Positions 32,164 through 42,574 of a stretch of 64,000 bases of DNA are shown piece after piece. Position 1 is the first letter of the stretch; each line of letters opens with the position of its first letter. Location of the stretch: the NCBI RefSeq assembly GCF_027943255.1, contig NC_072893.1:131005784-131069783 (forward strand). The letters run 5' to 3'. This DNA is from Anastrepha obliqua. Lineage: Eukaryota; Arthropoda; Insecta; Diptera; Tephritidae. The position numbers and the translations under genes were made by a program. A model generated the notes under the pieces. That model searched no databases and was not told where the DNA came from. It saw only the letters and a program-made list of their open reading frames with translations.

Positions 32164-33827
32164 ATAGAAGGAACAAAAGAGCACGTTTGGAGTTATCTGT
32201 GACGCCGACCACTATCGATGCGGGCATCGGCAGCGGTTGTGCAGTTGCCTCCAACATTGGTGACACACAAAGGTAAGTGTCGTTACATATAATTTACGTA
32301 ATTAATTTTATTTACAATTGCAGCATCTTTTTGGGCAATACTACAAACTCAATCACCAACGGCACTGAATCAGTTAGCATGTTACCCGCAAATGTATTTC
32401 TAACTATCTGTGATGAAAACTCGGACGAGTCGCAGGACTATTTGGCAATTGGCAGTACCTTGGCACAAATTAAACAAGAGCATGAAGATGCGCTATGTAT
32501 TGGCAATGTAAGCAGCAGCAGCAGCACACAGTCAACACAAACATTACCACTACAATATCGTATTGTCAATCAAACACAACGCCAGTTGCCCAGTATTGAG
32601 AATATTACAAGTAGTAGCGTAATTAGTAATAACACGGCCAATACTTTAAGTGCAACGCTGCCAATGCAACTACCCAACGGCTGCGAAATATATATAGTCA
32701 AGGAATACGTGGACAATATTCCCACCATACTGACCGAAGACAGTGAGTTATTGCAAGGTCCGTCTAGCACAATGGCAGGCACTACTTCAGCAATAAAATT
32801 AGAGCCAGACTCTTGTGCAACATCCACAGCGGGCGTTTCCGCCTCTACTTCCACACCCTCAATCAATGGTGTACAAATTTTGCGTAATACATCGCTGCCT
32901 TGCATGATCACTACTAAGCTCCCGAATACTGCAACTGATGGGCGAATAAGTACTAATAGAAATGCCGTAAGAGTGTCAGCTATAAGCGCTGGTGATATAC
33001 AAGACAATAGTACAAAACGCAGTTGCATATTGGAAGCATATAAAAAGGTAAGAGAGTACAAGTCAATTTTTGTATTGTATGTACACATACATATGTATGT
33101 ATCTGTTTCTAACTATTTTATTAATAAAGCGCGACGATAAGCGGCGCGCCACTCATAATGAGGTTGAGCGACGTCGCCGCGACAAAATAAACAATTGGAT
33201 ATTTAAACTCAAAGAAATGCTGCCTATAGAAGGCGGCAATAATAACAACAATAATCATCAGCAAAGCAGCATATTGGAGCATTTGGCACCAAAAATCAAT
33301 ACCAACACAAGCAATGGAAATAATAGTACTAACAATAATAACAGTAACGGTAGTAATCGAACGCCGCCTAGCGATTCCAAATCACAAATACTAATCAAGG
33401 CTTGCGAGTATATCAAAACAATGCAGAACGAGATCAAGAGGTAAATAACGTTTGTGTTTAAATGCCTTGTGCAGTAATTGTTTATATTTTTGACAGCCTA
33501 CGCGAGTGCCTTAGCGAAAATGAAAATTTACGCTTGAGTAATCAGCGTTTACAAAATGAGTTGTCTAAATTGCAGAGTGAAAAGGCGGCGACAGTGAGCG
33601 CCACTTTACATACACGCAATTTCAATAGCAATTTCAACATAACCTTAAACAGTTTGAATAGCAATAATAGTAACGGCAGTGGTGGCGTTGGTGGTGGGGC
33701 AAGTAGCGCTAGTAGTAGCCCTGGTGGCACTGGCAGCATTTTTAGCAGTCTCAACATTACGCCGAATGTAAGCAGTACGAATACGTTCCCGAAACGCGAA
33801 TTAATTATTCGAGATTATGTCGATTAG
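32160..33827 (+). CDS. Usf: upstream stimulatory factor, bHLH-leucine zipper
   Basis: Four exons: 32160-32272, 32324-33047, 33130-33440 and 33497-33827, GT-AG and in phase, giving 492 residues. The basic/helix-1 region starts at residue 280 (RDDKRRATHNEVERRRRDKI), almost identical to USF. Helix 2 (ILIKACEYIKTMQNEI) comes after an unusually long Asn-rich loop. A leucine zipper follows (LRECLSENENLRLSNQRLQN). The first 279 residues are Ser/Thr/Asn-rich and hold the activation part; the C-terminus has a Gly/Ser-rich stretch. USF dimers bind CACGTG E-boxes in the nucleus. Translation may be tuned by the upstream ORFs. Confidence 0.94.
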
Positions 33828-36038
33828 AAAAGAAGTAGCTATTAATTTAAAAATTGTGCAATTTTTTATTTTATTTTGTTACTTAACTAAGGAGAGGTTG
33901 TATTACTAGTTGCCGTGTCCTACACTTTTTTCTTATTTAATAGTTAATTTTCTGACGGATCACTCTCCTAATGAGGGCAAAGATTTTACTAGTTCACGAT
34001 TATTGTTACCAGTACATAAATATTATAATTACGAATAAAAGTTTAGGAAAAAATATATACTATAAACTTACACTATAAATTTGTAGCTTAGAATAAAACT
34101 TTAAAACTAGTTGCAACGTGCTTCTCAATATTATAAGCGCTTCCTTCAATTAGTGCAAAATCCGCGCAAATAGCGCTCACTCTTACTCTGTTTCTGTCTT
34201 TCTCACACACACATACTCATATGTAGCTAAAAATGTAAGCATATTTGATCCCTTATCTTCTTAAATTTAAGAAAAAAATAAAGCTGTTTTAAGCCAAAAA
34301 TCTTATCAAGTAAATAGTATGTGCAGGTATTGAAATATTCACAACTGTATAGATTGAATAAATTGTTTGTTATTATTGTTTTAATTTTTGAGATGTACTT
34401 AAAAAGTCGCGTATTTTAAGCTATACACTTTTTCATACTGACTTTTGATTGTACCATTTTTTAAATTATATTTTATATTTGCTTCTGGAACTTTGGAATA
34501 AAGCTTTTTGTTATATAATTTAATAATATAATAAATATTTTATGATTATAAAAAGTAGTATTAACTATCAACTGTTTTCAAGTTAATTTTATCGCACATA
34601 TTATTAAGAAAACATATTGATTATTCAATAGCCATGTCTCCAATTAACAAATAGAAGATCAAGAAGTAATGAAAAAACTTACGCTAATAGCCAAACAAAA
34701 GTGGAATACATAAAGAATTAAAAAATAAACATTTGCTTTTGAAAACTTAAAATGAACCAAATCTATCTAAAAATCTGGCATTGGGATTATTTTTATTTTA
34801 ATAATAAATTACTTGTAATAATATTTTTGAAGTGATAAAAGTTTGAAAATGTTCACATTTAAACAATATTTGCTGTGACTTGTTACACTCATTTTTGGTA
34901 AACGGGGGTTACATTTAATATTTATAAAGAAAAATAGTTGTTTTTGTAAGCGTTATAGCGTAGTGCAGCAATTTTTTGCCTTTTACATTATGTAACATTT
35001 ATAAAAGCGTTGATTATTACAAGAAACAAATATATATAAATAGCAGATATTAAGACAAACAAAAACAAACGTTTATAAAAACCTATTAAAAGTTATTACT
35101 TGAAAAAAAAACAATGTTGAATGATACCAACATTTTTTATTTAGTAATAGTTGCAGTTTTTGATCAAAATTAATGTTATACAGTGAGAGTGAAGATTATA
35201 GACGATTTATGCTAAAAAAAGAAACATTAAATATAAATATCAGATAAACATAAATACCTTCAAAACAATTTACAAGTTAAATAAATATAAAACCCAAAGA
35301 GATGATATGCATTAACTTTGCAATATAAACAGCTAATTAAACCATGTTTCTAAAATGCAGCAAGCATATATGTATTAACCATTTTTGAAATGCATACTTA
35401 CAAAAGTTATTAATCAGAGAAGTTTTAAATTTTTTAAATATTCAAATTAATAAATGTTGAAAAGTAGCATTTCCTAAACTTAGTTAATAACCAAATAATT
35501 GCTAACAAAAAATTAAAAACTTGAGATTGAAGCTTAAGTAATAAAGTTTACCTCAGAAAAAATCAAATATTTATAATTATTTGGCAAAAAAATATATAAA
35601 TAGTTGGTTGAATGTTGTTGCCGTTGTGTGAGCATAAAATAAAAAGTCGCTACGTATATATTGAGAATATTGTTTGATGATAATACTCCACTGGATATAC
35701 ATACATATGCACCGGACTCCCGTGAGAATTTCTTAAGTGCAGTATTTAATGAAACGTACGAATTTGAAATAATGTAGGAGTACTCATGGTGAAATGTTAT
35801 TTTTTTTTGTTTATTTATACAAAAAGTAGGAATGATAAAGGGTAAATAGAAACAGTTGTAAACAAAACTTACAACGTCAAAAAACTTAAACCTAGTTCAC
35901 TTATGTGACTTTGGTATTCTTAGCTTATACAAATAGCCAACATGGCCCATATAAATTTATGTATGTGTGTACATATGTATATTGAGAAGTACAAAATTTG
36001 TTTGAAGACTTGGAAAAGCTTCTTATGCATCGTAGAAT
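33828..36038. other. Usf 3' region and intergenic, tail-to-tail with O-fut2
   Basis: 2.2 kb of AT-rich sequence. Possible Usf AATAAA signals lie near 34035, 34092, 34275 and 34356. A minus-strand AATAAA at 35810-35815, 224 nt after the O-fut2 stop, may end that gene. No other gene was recognised. Confidence 0.5.
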
Positions 36039-37424
36039 TCAGTATACAATCGGCCACACCGAGTTTCTTTCACAGTTAGCCAGTGTTGCATTTTTGCAGA
36101 GCGTATTAAAGGTGGTTTCCTGTCTAAAGCCCAGTATTTCACGCTCTTCATATATGCGGTAAGTAAATGTACTCTCAAAGGTGCCGATGAAGTGTCGCGC
36201 ATGGGCACATAGTATTTGATCCACAATTGCCTGTCCGCCATCTTTGATGAGCGCTTTCTCTGCCAGTGATTCGGGTATGAAACGTCGCATACGTACACGT
36301 TGCAGATAGGCTTTCAGATTCGTCAACTCCATTGCAGTGGTATCGGTGGCTATGTAGACTGTGGTAAGATTGAGCAGTTGCATTTGTGCACGTATTTGCG
36401 TTGCCGCTGACTTCAATGTAGGTGTGGTTTTTTGCCGTCCATGCACAAAGTCTCCGCGGCGAAAATGTACGGCCAAATAGTCCCCGCCCAAGGCATCACG
36501 ATACGGTCGCTCTGCCTCCCACATTGGTGGATGCTGTACAAGCTCCTCGGCTTTATGTGAATGAAGAACACGCATGCGGTAGTCATTGGCAATTGTAACT
36601 AATGGCTCAGCAAAACGCATAGAGCGGCGTGCGCGCCAAAATTCTTTGTCGCCCCATTGATCGTGTAGTACTATTTCAGCGTTAAGAATAGCATAGACTT
36701 TTACATCGTTAACCGACTGTGACGCAGTATTTTTAATATGTTGACGGAGTAACATTTCTAGGAGATTAACACTGCCCTGATAGCGCACACAAGCAAAGTC
36801 ATTGTCCAACAGCATCGATTGCTGCAGCAGGTACCCTTGGAGGTATTGATTCTTGTCGCAATTAGTCTCAAATTGGAACTTCTCATGGAACACGCCCTGC
36901 TCGAACATGTCATCGAAATGCAAAAGTTGGAAAACTTGATGTACTTGCACATATGGAGCCTCCTGTAGTCCGAATTGCGCAATCTCCGCTAAAAATTCGG
37001 GAAAGTCCAGCACAGGCGCAAATCGCCGCATGCTCTCCACATCAAAAAAATGTTCCCAAGGTAGGTTCTGTTGTTGTAAATGACTGGATTTCCAGTGATA
37101 AAGCCGCCGCCAAGGAGGCAGCACTAATCGTATATTCTGGAATGGTTTACGACGTGATAGCTGACGCACGAACACAGCCAGTCGTATGTAGACATCGCGG
37201 CGCAAATTAAATCCTTCCGATGGATTCACATCGTAGAGCAGATAAATGGAGTTACGCCGTTGAATGATTGGATAATAACAGTGAGAGCCACCGGGTAGAC
37301 CTTTAGTAAATCTGAAAACATGATGAAACTTGTCGCAGCTCTTTAAATTGTACTCAACTATTTCTCTGCCAGTCGACAAAGGCAACAAACAGAAGCAGCT
37401 TGTGGCTAATAGGAAGCGCCACAT
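36039..37424 (-). CDS. O-fut2: GDP-fucose protein O-fucosyltransferase 2
   Basis: Single open frame of 461 residues. A hydrophobic N-terminus (MWRFLLATSCFCLLPLSTG) is a signal peptide. POFUT2 motifs occur in order: YLLYDVNPSEGFNLRRDVYI, LVLPPWRRLYHWKS, RRSMRFA, GGDYLAVHFRRGDFVHG (the GDP-fucose-binding HxRRxDF), and near the end DGGQAIVDQILCAHARHFIG, STFTYRIYEEREILGF. The enzyme adds O-fucose to folded thrombospondin type 1 repeats in the ER. Length is in the family range. The segment HVFRFTKGLPGGSHCYYPII (about 33-52) is less conserved, and a small in-frame intron there cannot be excluded. It is head-to-head with the PPR gene, now 5.1 kb apart because of transposons. Confidence 0.94.
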   Translation of the reverse strand: MWRFLLATSCFCLLPLSTGREIVEYNLKSCDKFHHVFRFTKGLPGGSHCYYPIIQRRNSIYLLYDVNPSEGFNLRRDVYIRLAVFVRQLSRRKPFQNIRLVLPPWRRLYHWKSSHLQQQNLPWEHFFDVESMRRFAPVLDFPEFLAEIAQFGLQEAPYVQVHQVFQLLHFDDMFEQGVFHEKFQFETNCDKNQYLQGYLLQQSMLLDNDFACVRYQGSVNLLEMLLRQHIKNTASQSVNDVKVYAILNAEIVLHDQWGDKEFWRARRSMRFAEPLVTIANDYRMRVLHSHKAEELVQHPPMWEAERPYRDALGGDYLAVHFRRGDFVHGRQKTTPTLKSAATQIRAQMQLLNLTTVYIATDTTAMELTNLKAYLQRVRMRRFIPESLAEKALIKDGGQAIVDQILCAHARHFIGTFESTFTYRIYEEREILGFRQETTFNTLCKNATLANCERNSVWPIVY

Positions 37425-37678
37425 TATGATCTGCTGGCTTTAATTTTTATTTCAGTAAATCACAAATCAGTACATTTTTGTTTCCTGTCGTCTCTTTTTA
37501 TGAAAAGCTATTGATTGGATTACAGCTGTTCGCAAGGTCGATTGTTAGAGTGGCCAGTACTAACGGCTGGGGATGGTCAAAAATCTTAGCCACTTAAATC
37601 TTTTTCAAATCTATTTAGCTTAATAGAATTTAAAAAGCTTTGATTTTTTCATACTTACATATTTCATATTTCCTATAT
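37425..37678. promoter_or_regulatory. O-fut2 5' flank
   Basis: 254 bp between the O-fut2 start and the target duplication of the foldback element. It contains ACAGCTGTT near 37523-37531; a CAGCTGTT also occurs in the flank of the divergent PPR gene (about 42430). Promoter location is inferred from position only. Confidence 0.4.
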
Positions 37679-38048
37679 CCCTTTTGCGGCAATACTGCTG
37701 TTTCCGTGGCGCCGCAATTTAATGGCGGATTCTTATACAACTCGACAAAAGAAAACGAAATGAAGAAGTAAAATATTTTTGATATCTCGCTTAGTTTTTA
37801 AGTAATTTAATGTTAAAGTTCTCTAATTTAGCGCAAAGTTGGTTTTGCCATACACCTGAAATAAAAACGAAGTTCATATGCAGAGATGTTCAGTATAAGG
37901 TTCATTGTAAAACTGCAGTATTTTTTGCTGTAATTTTAAGTTGAGAAATAATTTTGAAAATAAAAACACACAACTCATTCAAACTTAAAAACAATGATAT
38001 TAAGCGTATCTCAAAAAATAATAAAGTAATTAAAATTAAATTAATTAA

Positions 38049-38362
38049 CACAGTATTTTTGCGTAGAACTCCTTTTCGCGTGGGCGGCCTTCGGCCGCGC
38101 TTCAAAAAAATAACCCTCATCAGTCCAACTACAGCTACGCAATCCACAGTATTTTTGCGTAGAACTCCTTTTCGCGTGGGCGGCCTTCGGCCGCGCTTCA
38201 AAAAAATAACCCTCATCAGTCCAACTCCGGCTATGCAATCCACAGTATTTTTGCGTAGAACTCCTTTTCGCGTGGGAGGCCTTCGGCCGCGCTTCAAAAA
38301 AATAACCCTCATCAGTCCAACTCCGGCTACGCAATCCACAGTATTTTTGCGTAGAACTTCTT
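38049..38362 (+). repeat. 96-bp tandem array, left arm
   Basis: Three full units plus a partial one, each CACAGTATTTTTGCGTAGAA ... TTCGGCCGCG ... ACCCTCATCAGTCCAACT ... ACGCAATC. The units differ at only a few positions. The GCGTGGGCGGCCTTCGGCCGCGC part is itself palindromic (GGCCTTCGGCC). Confidence 0.92.
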
Positions 38363-39349
38363 TCCGTGTTAAAACAGTTGAACCCAAAATTAAAACATCA
38401 TATGCGTGTATGTAGTAAGGAGGCACAATAACCCCCATCCCCAACATTAACACTAAACTTAAATACTTAATTTTTGTTCATATTTTGGTTCATATTTTTG
38501 TTTCATTTGCAGGCATCCGGCAACACCATACTGTTGTCATTCCAATCTTCTTCTTATTCGCGTTTAAAATTGGAAAGTGTCTGTATGGACAAATGCATTT
38601 GCATTTTATTTTAATAAAAATAATTCGAATATAAGGATAAAAATAAGTAAATACACGCGTGTGGGTGTATATTTCGTGAATTTTAGTGAAGTGTTAAAAA
38701 ATATATAGTGTAATGTGGCAAATTATAGTGAAGTTCCAAAGGGCATTTCGAGACCTTTTTTATTCAATATCTCGAAAACTAAGCGAAATATCAAAAAATT
38801 TTACTCCTTCATTTCGTTTTCTTTTGTCGAGTTCTAGGCTGGAATTTAGAACAATGCCGATCTTGGAATTTCTGGCAAACTATAATGTTTTTCTTAATGA
38901 AACTTGGTGGAGATGTTAGTGAGGTGTTAAGGAACACTCTTTATAACTTTAAATTAATCAGGAAATAATAATTTTTTAATTATTTACATTCAAAATGCCT
39001 TGGGAACATCAGTATAATTTGCCACATTACACTCTATATTTTTTAACATTTCACTATAAATCACCAAATATACACTTACACGCGTGTTTGTACCGATTTT
39101 TATGCTAATATTCTAATTATATGTATTAAAATTAAATGCAAATTCATTTGCCTATGCAATCACATTCCAATTTTAAGCGCGAACAAGAAGAAGATTGGAA
39201 TTACAACAGTATGGTGTTGCCGGATGCCTGCAAATGAAAACAAAAATTAAGTACTTGAGTTTAGTGTTAATGATGGGAATGGGGGTTATTGTGCCTGCTT
39301 ACTACATACACGCATATGACGTTTTAATTTTGGGTTCAATGGTTTTAAT

Positions 39350-39668
39350 ACGGAAAGGAGTTTTACGCAAAAATACTGTGCATTGCGTAGCCGGAGTTGG
39401 ACTGATGAGGGTTATTTTTTTGAAGCGCGGCCGAAGGCCTCCCACGCGAAAAGGAGTTCTACGCAAAAATACTGTGGATTGCGTAGCCGGAGTTGGACTG
39501 ATGAGGGTTATTTTTTTCAAGTGCGGCCGAAGGCCGCCCACGCGAAAAGGAGTTCTACGCAAAAATACTGTGGATTGCGTACCCGGAGTAGGACTGATGA
39601 GGGTTATTTTTATGAAGCGCGGCCGAAGGCCGCCTACGCGATAAAGAGTTCCACGCAAAAATACTGTG
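39350..39668 (-). repeat. 96-bp tandem array, right arm (inverted)
   Basis: Same unit as the left arm on the other strand, with ACTGTG landmarks at 39375, 39471, 39567 and 39663, i.e. period 96. Copy number equals the left arm, as expected for arms homogenised by gene conversion or formed by folding back. Confidence 0.92.
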
Positions 39669-40097
39669 TTAATTAATTTAATTTAATTTTAATTACTTTA
39701 TTATTTTTTGTGATACGCTTAATATCATTGTTTTTAAGTTTAAATGAGTTGTATGTTTTTATTTTCAAATTCATTTCTCAACTTTAAATTACAGCAAAAA
39801 ATACTGCAGTTTTACAATGAACCTTCCACTGAACATCCCTGCGTGCGAACTTCATTTTCATTTCAGGTGTATGGCAACACCAACTTTTCGCTAAATTATA
39901 GAACTTTAACATTAAATTACTTAAAAACTATAAGCCTCCGGCAGGTTCTGTTTTCAGTTTTAAGATGGGGATACACCCCTCTATCACCCCCTTTTTACCG
40001 TTTTCTCCAAAGCGATCGGCATTATACTAAATTCTAGCCGAGTTCTATAAGAATCAGATTGCGGCGCCACGGAAACAGCAGAATCCCCCCTTTTGCG

Positions 40098-42381
40098 ATT
40101 TAATTTGAATTTTTTCTATATATGTAAAAATTACGCCGAAAAAAAGTGTGCATTCGTCCGGGGTAATCTCAGCAACGGGTATAAGGAAAACAATGAAAGT
40201 TTCACACATTGTTGGTGTTGCTTTGGCAAAGGTTTCTGTGAAGTTTGGTTGAAATCCGATAACGCGTGTGTGTGCGGTGCGTCGGTTAAGTGAGTCCGTT
40301 TTTGCTATTTGCCGCACGTATTTTTTGTACCGCACATAGCATTCATTAGAATTGAATACATTTTGGTCGTGTATGTCTGGGCCGATTATTATGAAATTTG
40401 GTATATATATATATATTTTTCCACGGTGAAGGTTAATATAATATGCTTATTGATTCCATTCGCCACCAGTTGGCGCTGCCGAAGGCCAAAACGAGGACCC
40501 GGGTAACCCTAGGATGTGTTTTTACATTGTGGGTATCAAATCAAAGCTACTGATGAGTGCTTTAATACAGAGTATTTTTTAGATCTCTGAGTGACCAGGG
40601 TCTCGAGATATAGCCGAAAAGGTGGACCAAGGTACCCTTGGATGTGTTTGTACAATATGGATATCAGATGGAAGCTGTTGATGAAAGCTTTTAAGTGAAA
40701 TAATTTTTACTGCCCGTTTCCGGGATAAAGAAAGGAGATGGAGCTGGAGATGGAAGAGAAAAAGGAATAGCTACAGGAAGAGGAAGAGGAAGCGGAAGAC
40801 CACTTATTATTAAAAATTAAAAAAAAATTCTAAAAAAATTTTAAAATGTTACATATACGCTTATTATATAAACGTTAATCTGAAGTCAGTTATATGGAAA
40901 AATTCATTGTATCATTGCCGGCGTGATTGGTGATCGTTTCCTTAATTTTTTGCAGAAAGGTTATGCTAATATGAGATATTACCTATATCATTCATATATT
41001 TACGTATTACCTGTGTACTCACAAATATACGGTTGAAGCAAATATATGTCAGTTTTTTTACTTCGCCTGGAAAAGTGAATATAAATTTAAGAAGAGTAAA
41101 TAGAACATATTTTATATCAGACTTCACGCAAAAAAGTCATTTATACCTGAACACATAGCTGGGTTAAAACGGGGGGAATAGAACAGTTCTCTTCTCCTTC
41201 TCCGCTTTTTCCAACACGTAACTGTTTGGGATGAGTGCACGATGGCACATAAAAAGTTACTGGAAGCGCTTGATAGGACATTACGAGCTTTACGTAGTAA
41301 AAATGAAATGTCTGGTCGTGCCTTAGAGCTGCTGGCAGGTGATTTTAGACAAACACTGCCTGTTATTCCTCGAGCAACTGTAGCAGATGAATTGGCTGCA
41401 TGTTTGAAATCATCATATTTGTGGAGACATGTTCAAACACTCAAATTAACTACAAATGTGCGTGTTCTAATGCAAAATGATCCATCAGCTGCTGAATTTT
41501 CACAGCAATTATTGGATATTGGAAATGGCAATGTTCCTGTCGATAATTTAACTGGCTTAATAACTTTACAACCAAACTTTTGTCAAATAAGTCAAACGAA
41601 AGAACAGTTAATTCAAAGTATTTTCCCAAATTTGCCTCAAAATTACAAAAATCATGATTGGCTTAGTGAACGAGCCATCATGGCTGGCAAAAATAAAGAT
41701 GTGAATGAAATGAATGCGGCTATTTTGGCTTAATACCAAGTCCAGAACAAACATATCGATCCGTTGACACTGTTACAAATCAAGATGATATTGTAAATTA
41801 TCCCACTGAATTTTTGAATTCCTTTGATTTACCTGGATTACCGCCACACATGCTAAACTTGAAAATAAGAGCACCGGTTATTATGTTGAGAAACATAAAT
41901 CAACCACGACTATGTAATGGCACTCCATTAACAGTTAAGAGATTGATGAATAACGTCATTGAAGCAACATTTTTGAATGGAAAATACTCTGGTGAAGACG
42001 TTTTAATACCGCGATTACTATTAATAAGTCACAAGGCCAAACTTTATCAATTTGTGGTATTAATTTAGATTACCCATGTTTTGCTCATGGCAAACTTTAT
42101 GTTTCATGCTCAAAAGTTGGTAAGCCATCGGTATTGTTCATTTATTCAACAACGCATGGAAAAACGAAGACTATTGTATACCAAAGATTATTACAATAAA
42201 AAAAGTAATAAAGTAAATCACATCAAACGTTTTTTAATTGCTACTACTATTTAAAACTTCTTTCATTACTATTCATGCGCGAGAATTTTTATAAAATACA
42301 CACAGTATTTTTCGGCTTAATTTAATTAATTAATCTAGATTTTTTTAAAGACGACCAGCGGAACGGGCGGGTTTTCGCTAG
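40098..42381 (+). mobile_element. Helitron remnant
   Basis: The right end reads ...CGGGCGGGTTTTCGCTAG|T at 42381, the Helitron CTAG terminus before T, preceded by a GC-rich potential hairpin. The coding part at 41229-42200 is the Helitron helicase. The upstream part has two degenerate direct repeats (...CCCTAGGATGTGTTTTTACA... near 40507 and ...CCCTTGGATGTGTTTGTACA... near 40638) and a purine-rich (GGARAT)n tract at 40735-40800. The left end is not defined and may lie on the far side of the foldback element, which would then be nested in the Helitron. Confidence 0.7.
41229..42200 (+). pseudogene. Helitron Pif1-like helicase pseudogene
   Basis: Begins at WDECTMAHKK (Walker B region) and continues LLAGDFRQTLPVIPRATVAD, LKLTTNVRV, LLDIGNGNVPVD, typical of Helitron RepHel helicases. 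A frame change and stop at about 41730 precede IPSPEQTY...PTEFLNSFDLPGLPPH. The tail near 42040-42190 (NLDYPCFAHGKLYVSCSKVG) is in another frame with about 25 codons missing. The N-terminal helicase part and the Rep domain are absent. Confidence 0.88.
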
Positions 42382-42574
42382 TTTAATTATAAAACAAATC
42401 ACTTCCCTGAACACATTCCATTGCATGTATCAGCTGTTGCCCCAATCAGCTTATTTTGACAGTCACTTTACGTAAACAACCGGCTAACAACGCGTGCTGT
42501 TACTTGTTTCCTTGGAGTTTTTGTTTTCCATTGCGTGTATTTCTCCAAATAGTTTGGGGTAAACTAGAATCAAA
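42382..42574 (+). promoter_or_regulatory. PPR-gene 5' flank compressed against Helitron end
   Basis: Only 193 bp separate the Helitron CTAG terminus from the start codon of the PPR gene. Either the promoter is very compact, or it now uses Helitron sequence. Confidence 0.45.

Larger units (their letters stand above)
37689..40087. mobile_element. 2.4-kb foldback element with 96-bp tandem repeats in both arms
   Basis: Flanked by a 10-bp direct repeat CCCTTTTGCG (37679-37688 and 40088-40097). The outer ends pair: GCAATACTGCTGTTTCCGTG on the left, and the reverse complement of the right end begins GGGATTCTGCTGTTTCCGTG. The inverted arms are about 1.05 kb each (to about 38748 and from about 38993), with a short unique centre. 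Each arm holds a tandem array of a 96-bp unit (starts at 38049, 38145, 38241, 38337; mirrored at 39375-39668). There is no transposase. Open frames across the arrays exist because 96 is a multiple of three. A shortened relative is at 15555-15836. Confidence 0.9.

Noticed and set aside
37902..39658. Long repetitive open frames of 32-residue units on both strands
   Set aside because: They arise because the repeat unit is 96 bp, a multiple of three; all arise from the foldback arrays and have no other coding signs.
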